64,000 nucleotides of DNA from Copromyces sp. CBS 386.78 (taxonomy: Eukaryota; Ascomycota; Sordariomycetes; Sordariales; Sordariaceae): assembly GCA_030685235.1 (NCBI GenBank), contig MU839107.1:310001-374000 (forward strand), in the 5' to 3' direction. The notes beneath the pieces were generated by a model, which did not search any database, was not told the origin of the DNA, and worked only from the letters and a program-made list of their open reading frames with translations. This document shows positions 22,373-35,000 of the stretch, one piece after another (position 1 is the stretch's first letter; each line of letters starts with the position of its first letter). Position numbers and translations under genes: made by a program.

Positions 22373-24633
22373 ATGCCTGCAAGCCGACGAACCAGCAGTA
22401 CGGACGGGCCCCCGCAGCCGAGACAGCTGCCCGGGTCGGCATGTGAAGAGTGCCGGAAGCGCAAGTTGCGATGTGACCGGCAACGTCCCCAATGCGGAAC
22501 TTGCGCCGATGCAGGAATCGTATGCGAAGTCAACCACAACCGTCTCGCCCGCGGGCCCAAGAAAGGCGATCTCAAGGCCCTGCGGAGCCGCATCGGTAGG
22601 TCACCACAGCCCTATATCTCGTATTCGGGTCTCAAGTTACCTTAGGTACCCCAAATATTCGGTTTCAGCTTGTGTTGACATCATCATCTCTTCTTTTCTT
22701 TCCCTTCACATAGTCGCTCTTGAACGTCGTCTAAGTCTCGACCCAACCAACCTCGATGCCCTATCCATCCATGGCGACGCCGACCTTTCACAACAACAAC
22801 AACAACAACCTCTTCCTGCCGGGAGCACACCACCACCACCACCACCAGGACCTGCCTCCTCCGATGGAGACCTCAGCCAACTTCCATCACCACGAAGGGG
22901 GAGGGGATCGATATGGGATGGCGACTACCATGCCCCCCACAATGGACAGCTCTCGCCCATGACACCACAGATTCCCTTGTCGATGCAGAACTTCAAGTTC
23001 CCTCCATCACCACCAACACCACCAAAGCGTGCCTTGATCCATGATCTCATGCGTGCCGACCTGTATGTCTTGACGAATCTTGTTCAGGATGCCTCGTACT
23101 AACAACATCAACAGCGACCAACTCTACTTCGACCGCGTCCACCCCAACGTCCCCATCTTCAACCAATCCCGCTACTTTGCCCTCTCCCAACAAACACCAC
23201 TCACCAGCGCCCCCAACCCGCGCACATGTCTCCAATACGCCATGTGGACGCTCGCCATGGCTTTGTCCTCCCAGTTCGAGTCCTACCGCGACACGCTCTA
23301 CACCGAAACCAAGCAGATGCTCGAGTCACTCGACATGTGCGAGAACAACCACCACTCGCACGAAAGCCCCGTCTGCATTGAAGAGATCCAAGCCTGGCTT
23401 TTGCTTGCCTTTTACGAGTTCTCCCGCACCAACTACAAGCGCGGATGGGTGACAGCCGGTAGGGCTTTCCGCTTGGTGCAGCTGGCGAGATTGCACGAGA
23501 TTGATAGCCCGGAGAGGACCATGTTGCAGCAGGGCGAGGATCCGGTGGTGGTGGAGGAGCGGAGGAGGACGTTTTGGGTGGCGTATTGCTTGGATCGGTT
23601 CATCAGTTTGAAGAATCAGTGGCCTTTGACGCTGATGGAGGAGGTGGTAAGTTTTACATTTTACTTCTGGCAAAGGACATGATGATGCTGACGCAATATG
23701 CAACATGCACAGATCTGCACCCACCTCCCCTCCCCCGAACTCTCCTTCCAAAGCGGCCAACCCATGCAAATGTGTTTCCTCTCGGAAGCCATGGCCTCGG
23801 GCGACCATTTGCACGGCCTATTCTCTCCCCTCGCCGAGAGCGTCGTGCTTGCCACCGTCTGCGGCCGGACCCTCTCCCACACGCAGGTCGCCAACGTTGA
23901 GCGCACCTACAACGGCAGCACCATGTCGGCCGATTTCTGGATCCGCCACGAGTGGTTGGCGGCTATGGTCAACAAGCGGCTGGATTCTTTGGTCCAGAGC
24001 TACCCCGTGGTGTCGGCGGCGGCGGACCCGATGCTCTTCTTTGCTTTCATGCTTGCTCACACGACGACCATCAACCTTTGCAAGGTGGTGGAGGCTGGCG
24101 GCGGTCATTCCCAGGGTAATAATGGACAGTCGTGGGATCCGGCCGTGTTTGAGTACCAGAAGCGGGCGTTGAGGGCCGCGAGGGAGGTTGCCGCCTTGAC
24201 CAAGGCTCATGAGCATCTTGGTTATTTCAAGGCACACATCTTCCTCCCCCTCTCCATCTCCCTAGCCGCTAGCCGGCTAATATCACAACGTACCCAAGTC
24301 CTCGCCGACCTCGCCGCCGCCCAAGTGCCCGAGGGTTTTATGGCAACCACGGAAACCGAGTTGGACAAGGAGATCCAGTGCTGCATGGACGCGCTACGAA
24401 AGATGCAGACGTTCAATAACTTGGCCAGAGAGCATTTACATACGCTGGAAATTGTCCAGCAGCAACAGCAGCAACATCAACCTCAACAACACCAGCAATC
24501 ACAGACTCTTTTGATGGGTCATCATGTACCAAGTCAGGGTCATTCTCACGGACATAGTGCAAGTCATTCTCTTAGTGTTTCACATCAGCATCAGCATCAG
24601 CATATACCCCAGATTCAACTTTGTACTTATTAG
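22373..24633 (+). CDS. Zn2Cys6 (GAL4-type) transcription factor, 4 exons
   Basis: Exons 22373-22595, 22714-23062, 23115-23646 and 23713-24633 give 674 aa; introns are 118, 52 and 66 nt with standard GT...AG ends. Residues about 23-50 carry six cysteines spaced CX2CX6CX6CX2CX6C with basic residues between ([11 protein letters not shown]), a DNA-binding zinc cluster. A linker [16 protein letters not shown] and a heptad-like VALERRL segment follow, probably for dimerisation. A Gln/Pro-rich stretch precedes the middle homology region, which begins at [14 protein letters not shown] (about residue 192) and includes [16 protein letters not shown] and [12 protein letters not shown], hallmarks of the fungal-specific TF domain. 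The C-terminus is Gln/His-rich. It is nuclear by family. The target is unknown; a link to the PKS 25 kb beyond the transposon island is possible but unproven. Confidence 0.88.
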
Positions 24634-25150
24634 GCGGGGGATGGACGGAGGAGGAGAACCAGGAATGGGGGATGGATGTAACTCATGTACTACAACTGCA
24701 GAGCAGAACAAGATACCCAACAATACAAGAATAATACCTTAGGTACTTTTACCAAGTACTATTACAGCCACCCAAGTTTTTTCTTGTGATCGATGTCTTG
24801 AGAGGTAGTGGCCCTCCAAAAGTCACAACGAAGCCACAACCACAAGCCGCGGAAGCTGTCGGGTTGACTGATATGATAACAACCTGCATGTCTCACTTTC
24901 CTGAACATAGCACACCTTCAACGGCTAAAATCCTGAAGAACCGAACGCAGCTGAAATGCAAGCGCCTCGTCAAGCCCATTTGGAAAAAGAAGGAAGGGAG
25001 CGATCGGTCGGCATGCAGCTACAACAGCTCTGAGAGCTTTTTCCGAGCCAGGTCAGACGAATCATACTATCCCAGAGATTGTTCCAAGGCTTGACTCGGG
25101 GGCATCAATGTTCCGTGTTACAGCATCGTGAGGATTCCTTTGAAGTGACT

Positions 25151-25186
25151 GGATGGATGGATGGATGGATGGATGGATGGATGGAT
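25151..25186. repeat. (GGAT)9 microsatellite
   Basis: Nine uninterrupted GGAT tetramers. A shorter inverse run (ATCC)n lies near 25300-25320. Confidence 0.9.
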
Positions 25187-25589
25187 GCCCACCATTGACC
25201 ATCAACGGCTTGATACCTTAGGTATGTACGACCTACCGTACTACCATACGTATCTCCAGTCGACGTGGGAACGGGTTATGCAAATGCAATGCACCTCCAG
25301 CATCCATCCATCCATCCATCTGAAATACCTTACCTTAGGTACATACCGGGATCCTGGAGGCGATGGATGACATTGCCTCGTCCCGTCATGTCATGTCTCT
25401 GACGTCTTCAAAATTCAATTCGGTCCATGTCTGGTCTTTTTTCTGTGCCGTTATTCCAGTCCTTTGCTTGGGTTTGTTTCGGCTTAGAGACGAAAATGGA
25501 CCAGACGGGATGAACATGAACATGAAATGAAGCACATTCGATTCGCGCTTCTGTTGGGCGGCGGCCAGATACCACATCTAGTAACAAGG

Positions 25590-25675
25590 TAGCCTAGCCT
25601 ACCTACCTAGGTAGCCTTGCTCCCTGGATTCTTCGGTACCTTAGGTACCTTAGGTACCTTAGGTAGATAAGGTAT
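25590..25675. repeat. Cluster of GGTACCTTA / CCTAGGTAGG palindromic short repeats
   Basis: GGTACCTTA is repeated three times in tandem (about 25635-25662), next to CCTACCTACCTAGGTAGCC. The same motif vocabulary (AGGTA/TACCT) recurs in most intergenic regions of this window outside the RIP island. Confidence 0.7.
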
Positions 25676-26925
25676 GAGAAATCAACAGGATCTGCCAGCC
25701 GCTCATCACTAGAGGTATCTCCAAGTCTACGGTAGGTAGATTCCATCTTAGTCTGGGCTGCATCAGATGTGTGCTGTCCAGGTCCAGGTCCAGGTCCAAA
25801 AAAAAAAAAAAAATCAAGGATTCTATATACCGTAGCGGGAAAACCTGCCAGTTAACAGGCCTTCTAAGCCTTAATAAGGTATAGAGGCGTTGTTGATAGA
25901 ATAAGGTATATTGAGTTAATAAGGTATATTGGATCTCTAGGCTTTGTTGGCTGAGGGAAGAAGTTGATTGGTCTATTTGGTTTTATTTTATGTGTGTTGT
26001 AGACGGTCGTTGAAAGTTTTAATTGTAGTATATAGTCTTAGTAATTTATTATAGAGTGTACGGGCCTTTTTACGATAATTATTATTATCGTTCGCTAAAT
26101 GTGGAAGTTTAGCGAGTAATTCTAGTGGTTAGAGGTATTGTAAAAAGGCTTGTAAATACCGATACTTTGCGATAGATTGTTAAGATTCTAGTTGTATATT
26201 GTAATTAAGAACATTTTTAGTGATTATATAAAACGCTAAGGTTAGTCTAGAGTATTTAGGGGTAAAATAAATAAATTGTATATAATATTGCGAAATATTT
26301 TAATATAGAATAGAATAGTATAATATAATATAATATATTAATGTAGTGTATATAAGGTATTAGTATAGACGATCTGTTTTTTAAAGTTTTTTTTTGCTTT
26401 TCTAAGGTTATAGAGTTATTTAATAGTCGGGAGTATTTCGTCTACCGTTAGACCTTATATTATAATAATGTACTATTATTTTTAAGAAGTTTTTTTTATA
26501 GTTTTTAGCGTAGTTAATATTTTACTATTAATATTGTCGTTGATTTTCGTTTTATAGTATATTTTAATATAGGGATATATTGCTTATTAATTATTATAAT
26601 TAATAATAGGATGTATTGCGTATAGTATAATTATTAATATTAGTAGTAATTTGCGTAGAAGCGAGTAAGTTATTTAATAATGAATTTAGACGGATTAATT
26701 AAACTATTAGTTATAGAATTATTTGTATTATAAATATATTTGTAAAATTAATCTTTAAATTCGGGAAGTCCCTTACGGCTATAATTATAACGATTATTTT
26801 TATATATAGAATTAGTATTAATATTGCTATTAGTATTATTAAGAGTAGGCGTACTAATTATATTGGTAAATATAGAATTACAATAGGTTTAGGATTGTAT
26901 AAATATATGGTTTGGGGTAGTAATA

Positions 26926-27755
26926 TTGGGAGTAATTGTTGTTATAGTACGAGAGATTGAGTGCGTCGATATATGGCCGAGGAGGATTGATATTGAAGTT
27001 GAGCGGGCTATTAATACGATCGTTAAGGCCGCGAATAAAGGCTTTTTGCGAAGGGTTTATTTCTTTGCTAATATAGAAGTCGAAGTATTATTAGTTCCGG
27101 TTAATATTATAATCGATGGTAAGACGGGGGACGGTAAAACGGGGGATAGTAAGACGGGGGACGGTAAGACGGGGGCAGCGGGCTGGATAAGAGGTGAAGC
27201 GGGCGGCGGGTTTAATAGAGAAGACTATTCTATAGCCTTTGTAATTTTAGCTTCCTCTTATTATTTTTTAAAGCGGTCGGCCTCTTCTTATTCCCTCTAT
27301 TTCTTAAGGTGGGTAGCCTCTTTCTTCTATTGCCTTTTGAGGCGGGCAGTTTTAGTAGCCTCCTTTTATTGCTTTTTAAGGGTAATTTAATAGTCGGCCT
27401 CCTTTTACTCCCTTTGTTTTTTAAGGCGGGCAGCCTCCTCCTCCTGTTGTTTTTTGAGGCGGGTAGCTTTAGTAGCCTCTTCCTATTGCTTTTTAAGGGT
27501 AATTTAACAGTTGGCCTCTTTTTGCTCCTTCTATTTTTTAAGGCGGGTAGTTTTAATAGTTTCCTTTTATTATTTCCGGAGATATTTAATTTCGATAGTT
27601 TCTTCCTATTCTTTTTATTTTTTAAGGCGGGTAGTTTCCTCTTCTTCCTTCTATTTTTTGATAATAGTTTGACGTTTAATTTCCTTTTTTACGTCTTTTT
27701 TTTATTTTTTAATATGAATAATATCCTTTTTATTAATAGGAATAGTATTTTCTAG
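26926..27755 (-). pseudogene. RIP-ruined coiled-coil coding region (Q to stop conversions)
   Basis: On the minus strand this stretch translates to repeated KKQ-EEA-RLKKQ-type segments in which the Gln positions are often TAA or TAG, as expected when RIP turns CAA/CAG into stops. The units recur several times between about 27240 and 27680, giving a long charged coiled coil. The open frames on the + strand (26926-27390, 27309-27755) are its mirror image: hydrophobic and Phe/Leu-rich, therefore artefacts. It is probably the C-terminal part of the minus-strand gene of the large element. No function can be assigned. Confidence 0.6.
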
Positions 27756-28519
27756 TTTATTAGATATATTGGTACGAGTAGTTGCTTTTTTTAATTCCCT
27801 ACGATATTAAGCCTTTAAAGCTTCTTCGTATGCTTTTTTTTCTTGGCGAATAATTTCGGTATGCCGATTGATTTTATTTATATCGATATTGGGATTAGAT
27901 TTGTCCTTAGTATTTATATCGACGACGATTTCGGGAATAGTAGGATTAGGTTTATTTAATTCGTTTAATTCCTCTATTTCTATATTGTTGTTATTTTAAA
28001 GGTTAAGAGCCTTTGCTTTATTAGTGATATTTTCTATAATAATTTTTTCTATATTAATAGCCTTTATTTTATTGAGGTTGTTAATTTCTTCGAATATATT
28101 GTTTATTAGCTTTTGTAAATCTTTGAGTGTTAGATATTATATATGTAACGATAAATCGAAATGTAACGTTTTGAAGTTGTATGATTTTTTAAGGTTGTTT
28201 TAATCGTTAAAGAGCTTTCTATTAATATTATTTGGTAATTAATTTTTAAGTTCGTTTGTTAACGAATAGGTATAATTATTATAATTGTCTTTCGGTAATT
28301 TAATAGGGGAAAGGGGACGAGGTTGACCGGTTATTTATTGTATATAACGAATAATTTTATAAATATTATTAATAAATTTTTAATAGTTATTAATATTTGG
28401 CTGGTTATTTTTAAGTTAATTATCGAATTTTATCCGTTGTTCGTTCGATAATGCTACTATTATATTATTTATTTATATATAGAAATATCCTAGATCCCGC
28501 CGCGATTATACTTTGTAAT

Positions 28520-29151
28520 CGAATAATTCTATAATTTCGAACTTTAGTTTATTAATATTTTAAAAATCTTTTTCGGTTAGGAAAGGTCTAACGGGAGGTT
28601 TGGCGGGAGGTTTAGCGGGAAGTTTAGCGGCGGGAAGTTTAGTATACGAAGGAAGAGGAATTTCTGAAATTTTCTTTTCGGTTGTCGGCTTTAATTTGAC
28701 GACGGGTTTGATTTAGGGGATAGGAGGCGGCGGTACAAATATTTCGGTATTTATTTCGATATTGAAATTATAATATAGGCTATATATTATATTTTCGAAT
28801 AAAGTGATACGACTTTGTATTTTAAATATATAATTGGCTATTTCGGTTTTCTACTTATTTATATTTTGACCGGGCTTAGGTCGGATCTTTTTTAAAATTT
28901 TAGTAAATTCCTTCGCTTATTTATTAATTAATTTAAATTGTTTATAGTCTTTATTATTAACGGGAGTTAGTAATATTAGTATGTGAATTTCAACCGTTTT
29001 AAATATTTTATTAATATTATCGGTTAGGGATAATAATTTCTTCTTTAATACTAAGCTAAATATGAATTCTACGGTAGAATTTAGGCTAGGGTTAATAAAT
29101 AAATTATTATCGCTTTTTTCGACGTAGTTTTAATTAGTATACTTCCTATTA
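28520..29151 (-). pseudogene. Downstream half of the large element's minus-strand gene, split by the gypsy insertion
   Basis: The minus strand here is mostly open apart from Gln-to-stop changes. It reads for example NLFINPSLNSTVEFIFSLV, later a KILKKIRPKPGQN stretch and a Pro-rich VPPPPIP segment. At 29151 it is cut by the gypsy 3' LTR. The matching upstream half lies at 36341 to about 37250, and joining the two through a single GTACG target copy keeps the frame (...NERERT-NRKYTN...). The protein family is not recognised; together with the downstream coiled coil it would be a large protein of the transposon. Confidence 0.6.
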
Positions 29152-29156
29152 GTACG

Positions 29157-29389
29157 TATTACGGGTAAAGGGCGAGAGGTTAGGTATAAAGGTAAGATAT
29201 ATATAATTGCACGAAGAGAGGAAAGGAAGAGAAGTACAGAGATACGCTCGGGAGATAGGCTTTTATAGGACTCGAACCATAAACTAGTAGGTCTATAGCG
29301 GGAAGCCGCAACTAATTAACCGAAATAGTAATAATAATTTTAGAGAACTACTATTACTAATATATATAATACAAATTAACCCTATAATA
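29157..29389 (-). repeat. 3' LTR of the gypsy element
   Basis: Direct copy of 36103-36335, with differences that are almost all C/T or G/A. It contains a tRNA-like block on the minus strand (about 29266-29328). Confidence 0.85.
29266..29328 (-). other. tRNA-like block within the 3' LTR
   Basis: On the minus strand an A-box-like TTCGGTTAATTAGTTG is followed by a B-box-like GGTTCGAGTCC with tRNA spacing and an AAGCC-type 3' end. It is present in both LTRs (the other at 36212-36274), so it belongs to the LTR itself. It may be a captured tRNA or SINE head. A full cloverleaf was not established after RIP damage. Confidence 0.45.
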
Positions 29390-29949
29390 CTACCCTTGCC
29401 TAAAAGAAATTATATAGCTAATTTAAATTATATAAAATAATAGATAATCCTATTAAATGTTTAATCCAATTATAAAAAACTTTTATAGCCGCTAATTATA
29501 ATAACTTCCTCTTCCCTTCGTACTTCGCTAGCGGAGCCTCCGCTTCTATAACCGGCTCCTCTGTTTCCTTTAACGTCCTCTTCCTTTACTTCTATTCTGC
29601 CGCTAACTAGTCTAAAGGTACTAGAACTTCCGGGTATACTTCGTAAAACTATTATATTGTATTAGGGGATATAATTATATTAATACGCAACTATTATAAA
29701 GGCTAATAAAGTAGCGCTTAAACGACGAAATATTCCTAACGACCGTTAATTATTTTACAATAGCCATCGATTTTAACGAAATCCTATTCTACCGAATCCT
29801 CCTTATTATTAATCCTCCTCATATTACGACCTTAATTTATATAAACGTCCTTTTATACTTCTAACTATCCTAAAATACCTACTTTAACTTACGGCTTAAT
29901 TTTACTAATATAAAAGGTAGGGCTATACTTTATATTAACTAGTAGTCTA

Positions 29950-30750
29950 AATATAACTTTATAGCTATTTATTTTAACGATTTCGAACGGGCCTTTATAA
30001 AGGGGAGTAAACTTCGCATATAATTAGCTGGTATCGAAATTTTCTATATTAAGTAGGACCTTATTTCCCGTCTTATACTTCGGGGCATCCATCCTTCGAA
30101 TATTAGCGTTAGCTTCGTACTATTACTAAATTTACTTTATTTAATTTATAACGTACTCTAATACTTTCTTAAAATAATTAGCGATTTCGTTAATTTTAAA
30201 ATACTCTACTTACTATTAAACTAATAGATTTAGCGGATATAATTTTACTAATTCAATGCCTATACGGGGGTAGAAACCGTAATTAATAAAGAAAGGGGAT
30301 ATTCTTATTATTTTTAAAATTAAATTATTATTAGCGAATTCCGCAATTGGTAATTAATCTACCTAATTATCTTATACCTAATTAATATAGAAACGAAAGT
30401 ATTTCTCTACTTTTATATTAATACGTTCCATTTAACCGTTAGTAATTAAATAGAACGCGGAAGAGGGTTTAAAAATTACTTTTAAGCGGAAGGATAAAAT
30501 TCTTTAAAACTATAAAATAAATTAGGAGCTTCGGTCCGATATAATAGAGTCCGAAAGGCCGTAAATACTATAAATTCTCTCAATAAACCGGTCTACTAAT
30601 TCTTCGGCCGTAAGGCCGATAATAGGAATAAAATATTATATTTTTATTAAATAATTAACAATAACGGTTACGTATTTAAACTCTTAACCCCAGCGTACGC
30701 AGGGAATTAAAGGGGTAATATAATCTACGGAAATATCTTTCTATAGTACG
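29950..30750 (-). pseudogene. Gypsy integrase region (RIP-mutated)
   Basis: The minus strand reads a nearly continuous integrase core: DYITPLIPC, then GLTAEELVDRFIERIYS, SDSIISDRSS and SSAFYLITNG (the ancestral NG-Q-E part mutated), then PIAEFANNN and a C-terminal MDAPKYKTGNKV...KGPFEIVK module. These are the standard landmarks of Ty3/gypsy integrase and its GPY-type end. Stops fall at former Gln/Trp codons. It inserts cDNA into the genome in active relatives; this copy is dead. Confidence 0.85.
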
Positions 30751-31779
30751 AAAAGCACCGTTAGCAGTTTTAAAAACCCGTATAGGGAATATTATAATAA
30801 TTTAGATTTAATATACGGTAGGTAGGCTTTATAATAAGCCCTAATAGTATTAAATATCCCTAATTAGAAAAAAGATTAAAAGAGTAATAAATAAGTTTTT
30901 TTACAATTTAGGTAATTAATAAACGGCGAATTATATACGTAGTAAAAGAATTAAAATTAAAGTTCGGTATTATTAAGGTCGACGATAATAGCGCTTTAAA
31001 AGTAGGCTCGTCCCTATATTACTTTATATTTAACGAAAAATACTTTCTTTAATTAATTTTTTATTTTTTTAAATTATACGCAGTAACCGGGGTCCGATAA
31101 GTAAGCGAATAAATTTTATAAAAATACCAGCTTTTTGTAATTCTCTATAATCAAATCGTTAGTAAATTTATTATTTATTATTTTTAAATTGTAAATATAT
31201 TCGGTCTTAACGTTAATAACCTCCTTTCCGCTTTCTAAAACGAAAATTCCATTTATAAAAATATTATAATTAAATAAAACTTTATTTTTAATTAATAACC
31301 TTTCGTCGGCTTTATCCTTAAGTAGGTCTTCCGGCTTCTTGTTTAAAGCGTTAGGGCGTACTTATAACGAGCCCGGTTGGTATTTAATTATAAAATTAAA
31401 TTAGGAAAAAAAATAAAACTATTATATATAATAGAGAATTAGTTATTTATTAATTGTAAAAGTTTTTAAAGTTTTATAATCCGTAAGGACCTCGAATAAT
31501 TATTATACCCTTTCGAATTCGGGGCGTTACTCTTCTAAGGTTTTAATAATAGCGAATAATTCTTTATTATAAATATTATAATTATATTCGGTTAAAGAAT
31601 ACTATTAATTAAAGTAGGCAATAGGGCGAAAAATACTATTATTATCGTATTATAATAATATACTTTTATATACTTAATTAGAAGTATCTATTTCTACGAC
31701 GGTCTATTTTAATTAATTATAAATCCGAAGTACGGGTCCGCTTGTAAAAGCCTTCTTTAAAGCTTCAAAGGATTTTTAA

Positions 31780-32260
31780 TACCGTTCTTCCTATTCTTAT
31801 TCTGCCGTTTTCTTAATTAATTCGTATAATAGGCCGGCGATAATAGAAAAATATTTAATAAAGTAATAGTAGAAATTAGCGAAGTTTAAAAAGCGTTAGA
31901 GTGACTTTTTAGAATTTAAAACTTTTTATATTATAATTATAAAGACCTTCTCTAAATTTATTTCGAAACTACCTAGGGTAATAATAAAACTTAAATATTT
32001 AATTCGCTACGTATAAAATTCGTATTTATTAATATCAATTTAGAATCCTATTTTAATTATTTTTTATAAGACTTCCCTAACGTATTTTTTATATTCCTCT
32101 TCGTTATTAGAATAAATTAAAATATTATTAAAATAAATAGTAGCGTAAATATCGAAAATATTATATAAAACGTTATTAATATAATTTTAAAAAATTCCCG
32201 GCGCGCCCTATAAACCGAAAGGATATATAATAAATTTATAAAGATTAAAGCGGGTAATAA
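31780..32260 (-). pseudogene. Gypsy reverse transcriptase region (RIP-mutated)
   Basis: Around 32110-32160 the minus strand reads ATIYFNNILIYSNNEEEYKKYVREVL, here quoted only to NNILIYS as the diagnostic part: the catalytic DD of the YxDD box has become NN by G-to-A change. Downstream it reads RFLNFANFYYYFIKYFS, the post-catalytic region linking to RNase H, and a LIKKTA end. Loss of both catalytic aspartates alone would kill the enzyme. Confidence 0.82.
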
Positions 32261-34299
32261 AGGTAGTAAATTATTTATACCCCTCTTTAACGCGGATCTT
32301 ATTAAATATAGTAATAATATTGAACTTTATAAACATCTTTATTTTATAAATTATATTAAAGGTTTTTTTAATTAGCGGCAACGGATAACGTATTTTTAAT
32401 ATAATATTATTAATATTATAGTAGTCTATATAAATATAGACTCCGCTTCCGGGTTTTTTAATTAATAAGAGGGGGGAAACGGCCGCAAATTATAATAGCT
32501 GGATAGACTTCTTCTTTAAATTATTATTAATTTACTTTTTAATAATAATTACTTCTATAAATAATATATATCGAAATTATACGTTAGGAGGTTACTCTCC
32601 CGGCTATAATTCGATTTTATAATTATACGAACGATAAGGAAGGATTTCTTCCGCTAGTAAAAGTAAGAAAGCGGCGATCTTGTTAATATACTTCCGTCCC
32701 TTAGAATAATTTAAAATTTTAATAATTTCTTCCTTAATTTTTAATAATTAATTTACTTTATTGAAAAAAATTTTTATATCCTCTTTATCGACTTTAATTA
32801 AATATATTTATCGGATAATTTCCTTATATACGGGCGCGTCGGTTTCAAAATTCCCAGTAAAATTAATTATTTTAATTAAGATTGCGGCCTTATAAATATT
32901 TTTTAAAATATAAATATTAATTATTTTATTAATAAAATTATAGAGCGCGGAGGGTAAACTTTCCTTATATTTCCTTCTATTACCCTTTATAATATTATTA
33001 ACTATTTCTTCGGTTAAATTTAAATTTTAAAGATCCACTATAGCCGCTAACTTCTCGATTTCGGCGTAACTTATAATATACAATTATAATTACTCCTTTT
33101 CGTAAATAAAATTAAATACAACTATATTAAATACTCTAATATTATTAAAGTTGAACTTATAATCGGGTTTATAAAAACGGTAGTACTAAGGGCGAATTAT
33201 ACTAGTTAAAATATAGCGGCTATTTATATATATATAAAGTTCGTAAAATATAAGATTCTTAATTTTAATAAAGAGAGCGGCGGTACTGGTAATAACGATT
33301 TAAAATTTAGCCCTCCGGGCTACTAGCGTTTTAATAGGAGCGGAAATTGTATAATAACTAATTTTAAGATCGATTTTAAATTTAATAGCGGTAAAAGGGA
33401 ATTTGGGAACGGATAAGGGTTCTAGAACGGACGAAAATTTTAGAGCGGGTTCCGCCGCAATCTTCTTAATCTTCTCTTTCTTAATAGTTAATAAGTAAAA
33501 ATCCTCCTTTCTAATAGTTAGAAAAGTAAATTCGGTCTCCTCTTTCTTAATAATTAAAAAGGGAAACTCGGTCTCTTCCTTTTTAATCGGCGGAATAAAT
33601 ATTTAGCGAATAGAAATTACCGAAACCCAGTTAATAAAAGCTCTAAATACTATTATTTAATATTTAAAGAGATCCGTTAGTAAATAGCGGCTTTAATAAG
33701 CGGTATAATTAAAATATATATTATATTATTCGTAATCGATTTTTAACCGATAATATTATATTTATAAAAAACCTAAAATAATTAGGTACTTCTTAGAAAT
33801 ATCGTAAATTAAAAAAGTAATAATCTCCTTATAAAGGCCAATCCGGAATTTAATTATTATTCCTTTAAAAATAATACCTTTAATTACTCCATTAATAAGA
33901 ACGAATTTCTTCGATTTTAATAACCGGAAACAAGGAAAATTATTCTTAACGATAAAGGAGCGATTAATAAATACGAAAATAGAGTAACTACTATCGATAA
34001 AGGTAATATAATAATTTTTATACGAACGAATTACAATATAAAAAAATAAAAGTATTAAATTTAAAGAAATAGAACTATTTAATAATTAAACTTTAATTTC
34101 CTCTAAAACTTTTAGTTCTATAAAGCTTAAAGTTTATTTCGTAAATATAACCCGGCTAGGCTTCTATACGCGATTATATATAGAAGCTAAACGTTTTCCT
34201 AATTATTATAATATTCTCCTCTAACAGCGGGCTCGGTAAGGGTTAGAGCGGCTAGGGCAATTAAAATAGCGTTAGTAATACGGACCTATTCTTAATTAT

Positions 34300-35000
34300 A
34301 ACCCTTACTACAACCCTTCTTCTTCTTCTTACTAGCGGGATATTAAGGGCCCTACGAACTATAATTAATTAATATAATATAATTGCAAATAATATAATTA
34401 AATTTACTATAGTAACGGTAGAAATTATTGTAGGAATATTAATCGAAAATATTTTTATAAATAAAGATTACGAAATTAACGGCGTCTAAATCCATTTTAT
34501 TACCGCCCTAATTAATAGGAACGTTATTAGCAGTAAATTTAACACTAGAACGACCTCCATTATTATTATTACCGGTGCCGCTACCGGAATTAAAAAAATA
34601 ATTCGCTATTTTCTAGTAATAATCTACATTTTCAAAATTGCCGGCGACGTTACAATAAATTTCGAATTAATATTTAAAATCGTTATTAAAAGGAAGGTCG
34701 CAATAAGCGAAAGCGTTACAAAAACATTTATTAATTTTATTCTAAAAATAATAAACCTTTATCGAATTATCAAAACTATAGAAATTTATTAAATTAATTA
34801 ATTTAAATTCGAAATCCGCGAAAAATATATTCTTTATATATAATTCTTACAAACGGCGGCCGGTATCTATTTTAAAATTTATATTCTAAAAACGAAAGAC
34901 CAAATATTTTATAAATTTAACACTTATCTTCTAACGCTAATTCGCTTTATTAAAATCTAACTAAATTACGTCTAAATTATTTTAAAGGTTAAATAAGATT
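34300..35000 (-). pseudogene. Gag-like region of the gypsy element (RIP-mutated)
   Basis: Minus-strand translation shows a helical DYYQKIANYFFN-type segment (one Gln is now a stop) followed by a Gly/Asn-rich linker GSGTGNNNNGG and a small Cys-rich part that may be a zinc knuckle. Its position between the 5' LTR and reverse transcriptase fits Gag. The order and character support the call more than residue identity. The neighbouring 35.1-35.8 kb stretch is unexpectedly open on the + strand and is not explained. Confidence 0.5.

Larger units (their letters stand above)
24634..25829. other. Intergenic, repeat-rich, no gene seen
   Basis: 3' flank of the transcription factor gene. It contains a (GGAT)n microsatellite, clusters of GGTACCTTA repeats, a triple CAGGTC repeat and an A-run of 16 just before the TIR element. 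No coding signal was recognised. Confidence 0.5.

Noticed and set aside
27309..27755. Open + strand frame of 148 aa, Phe/Leu-rich, looks like a membrane protein
   Set aside because: It is the complement of the RIP-altered coiled-coil gene on the minus strand; its hydrophobicity follows from reverse-reading Lys/Gln/Glu codons.
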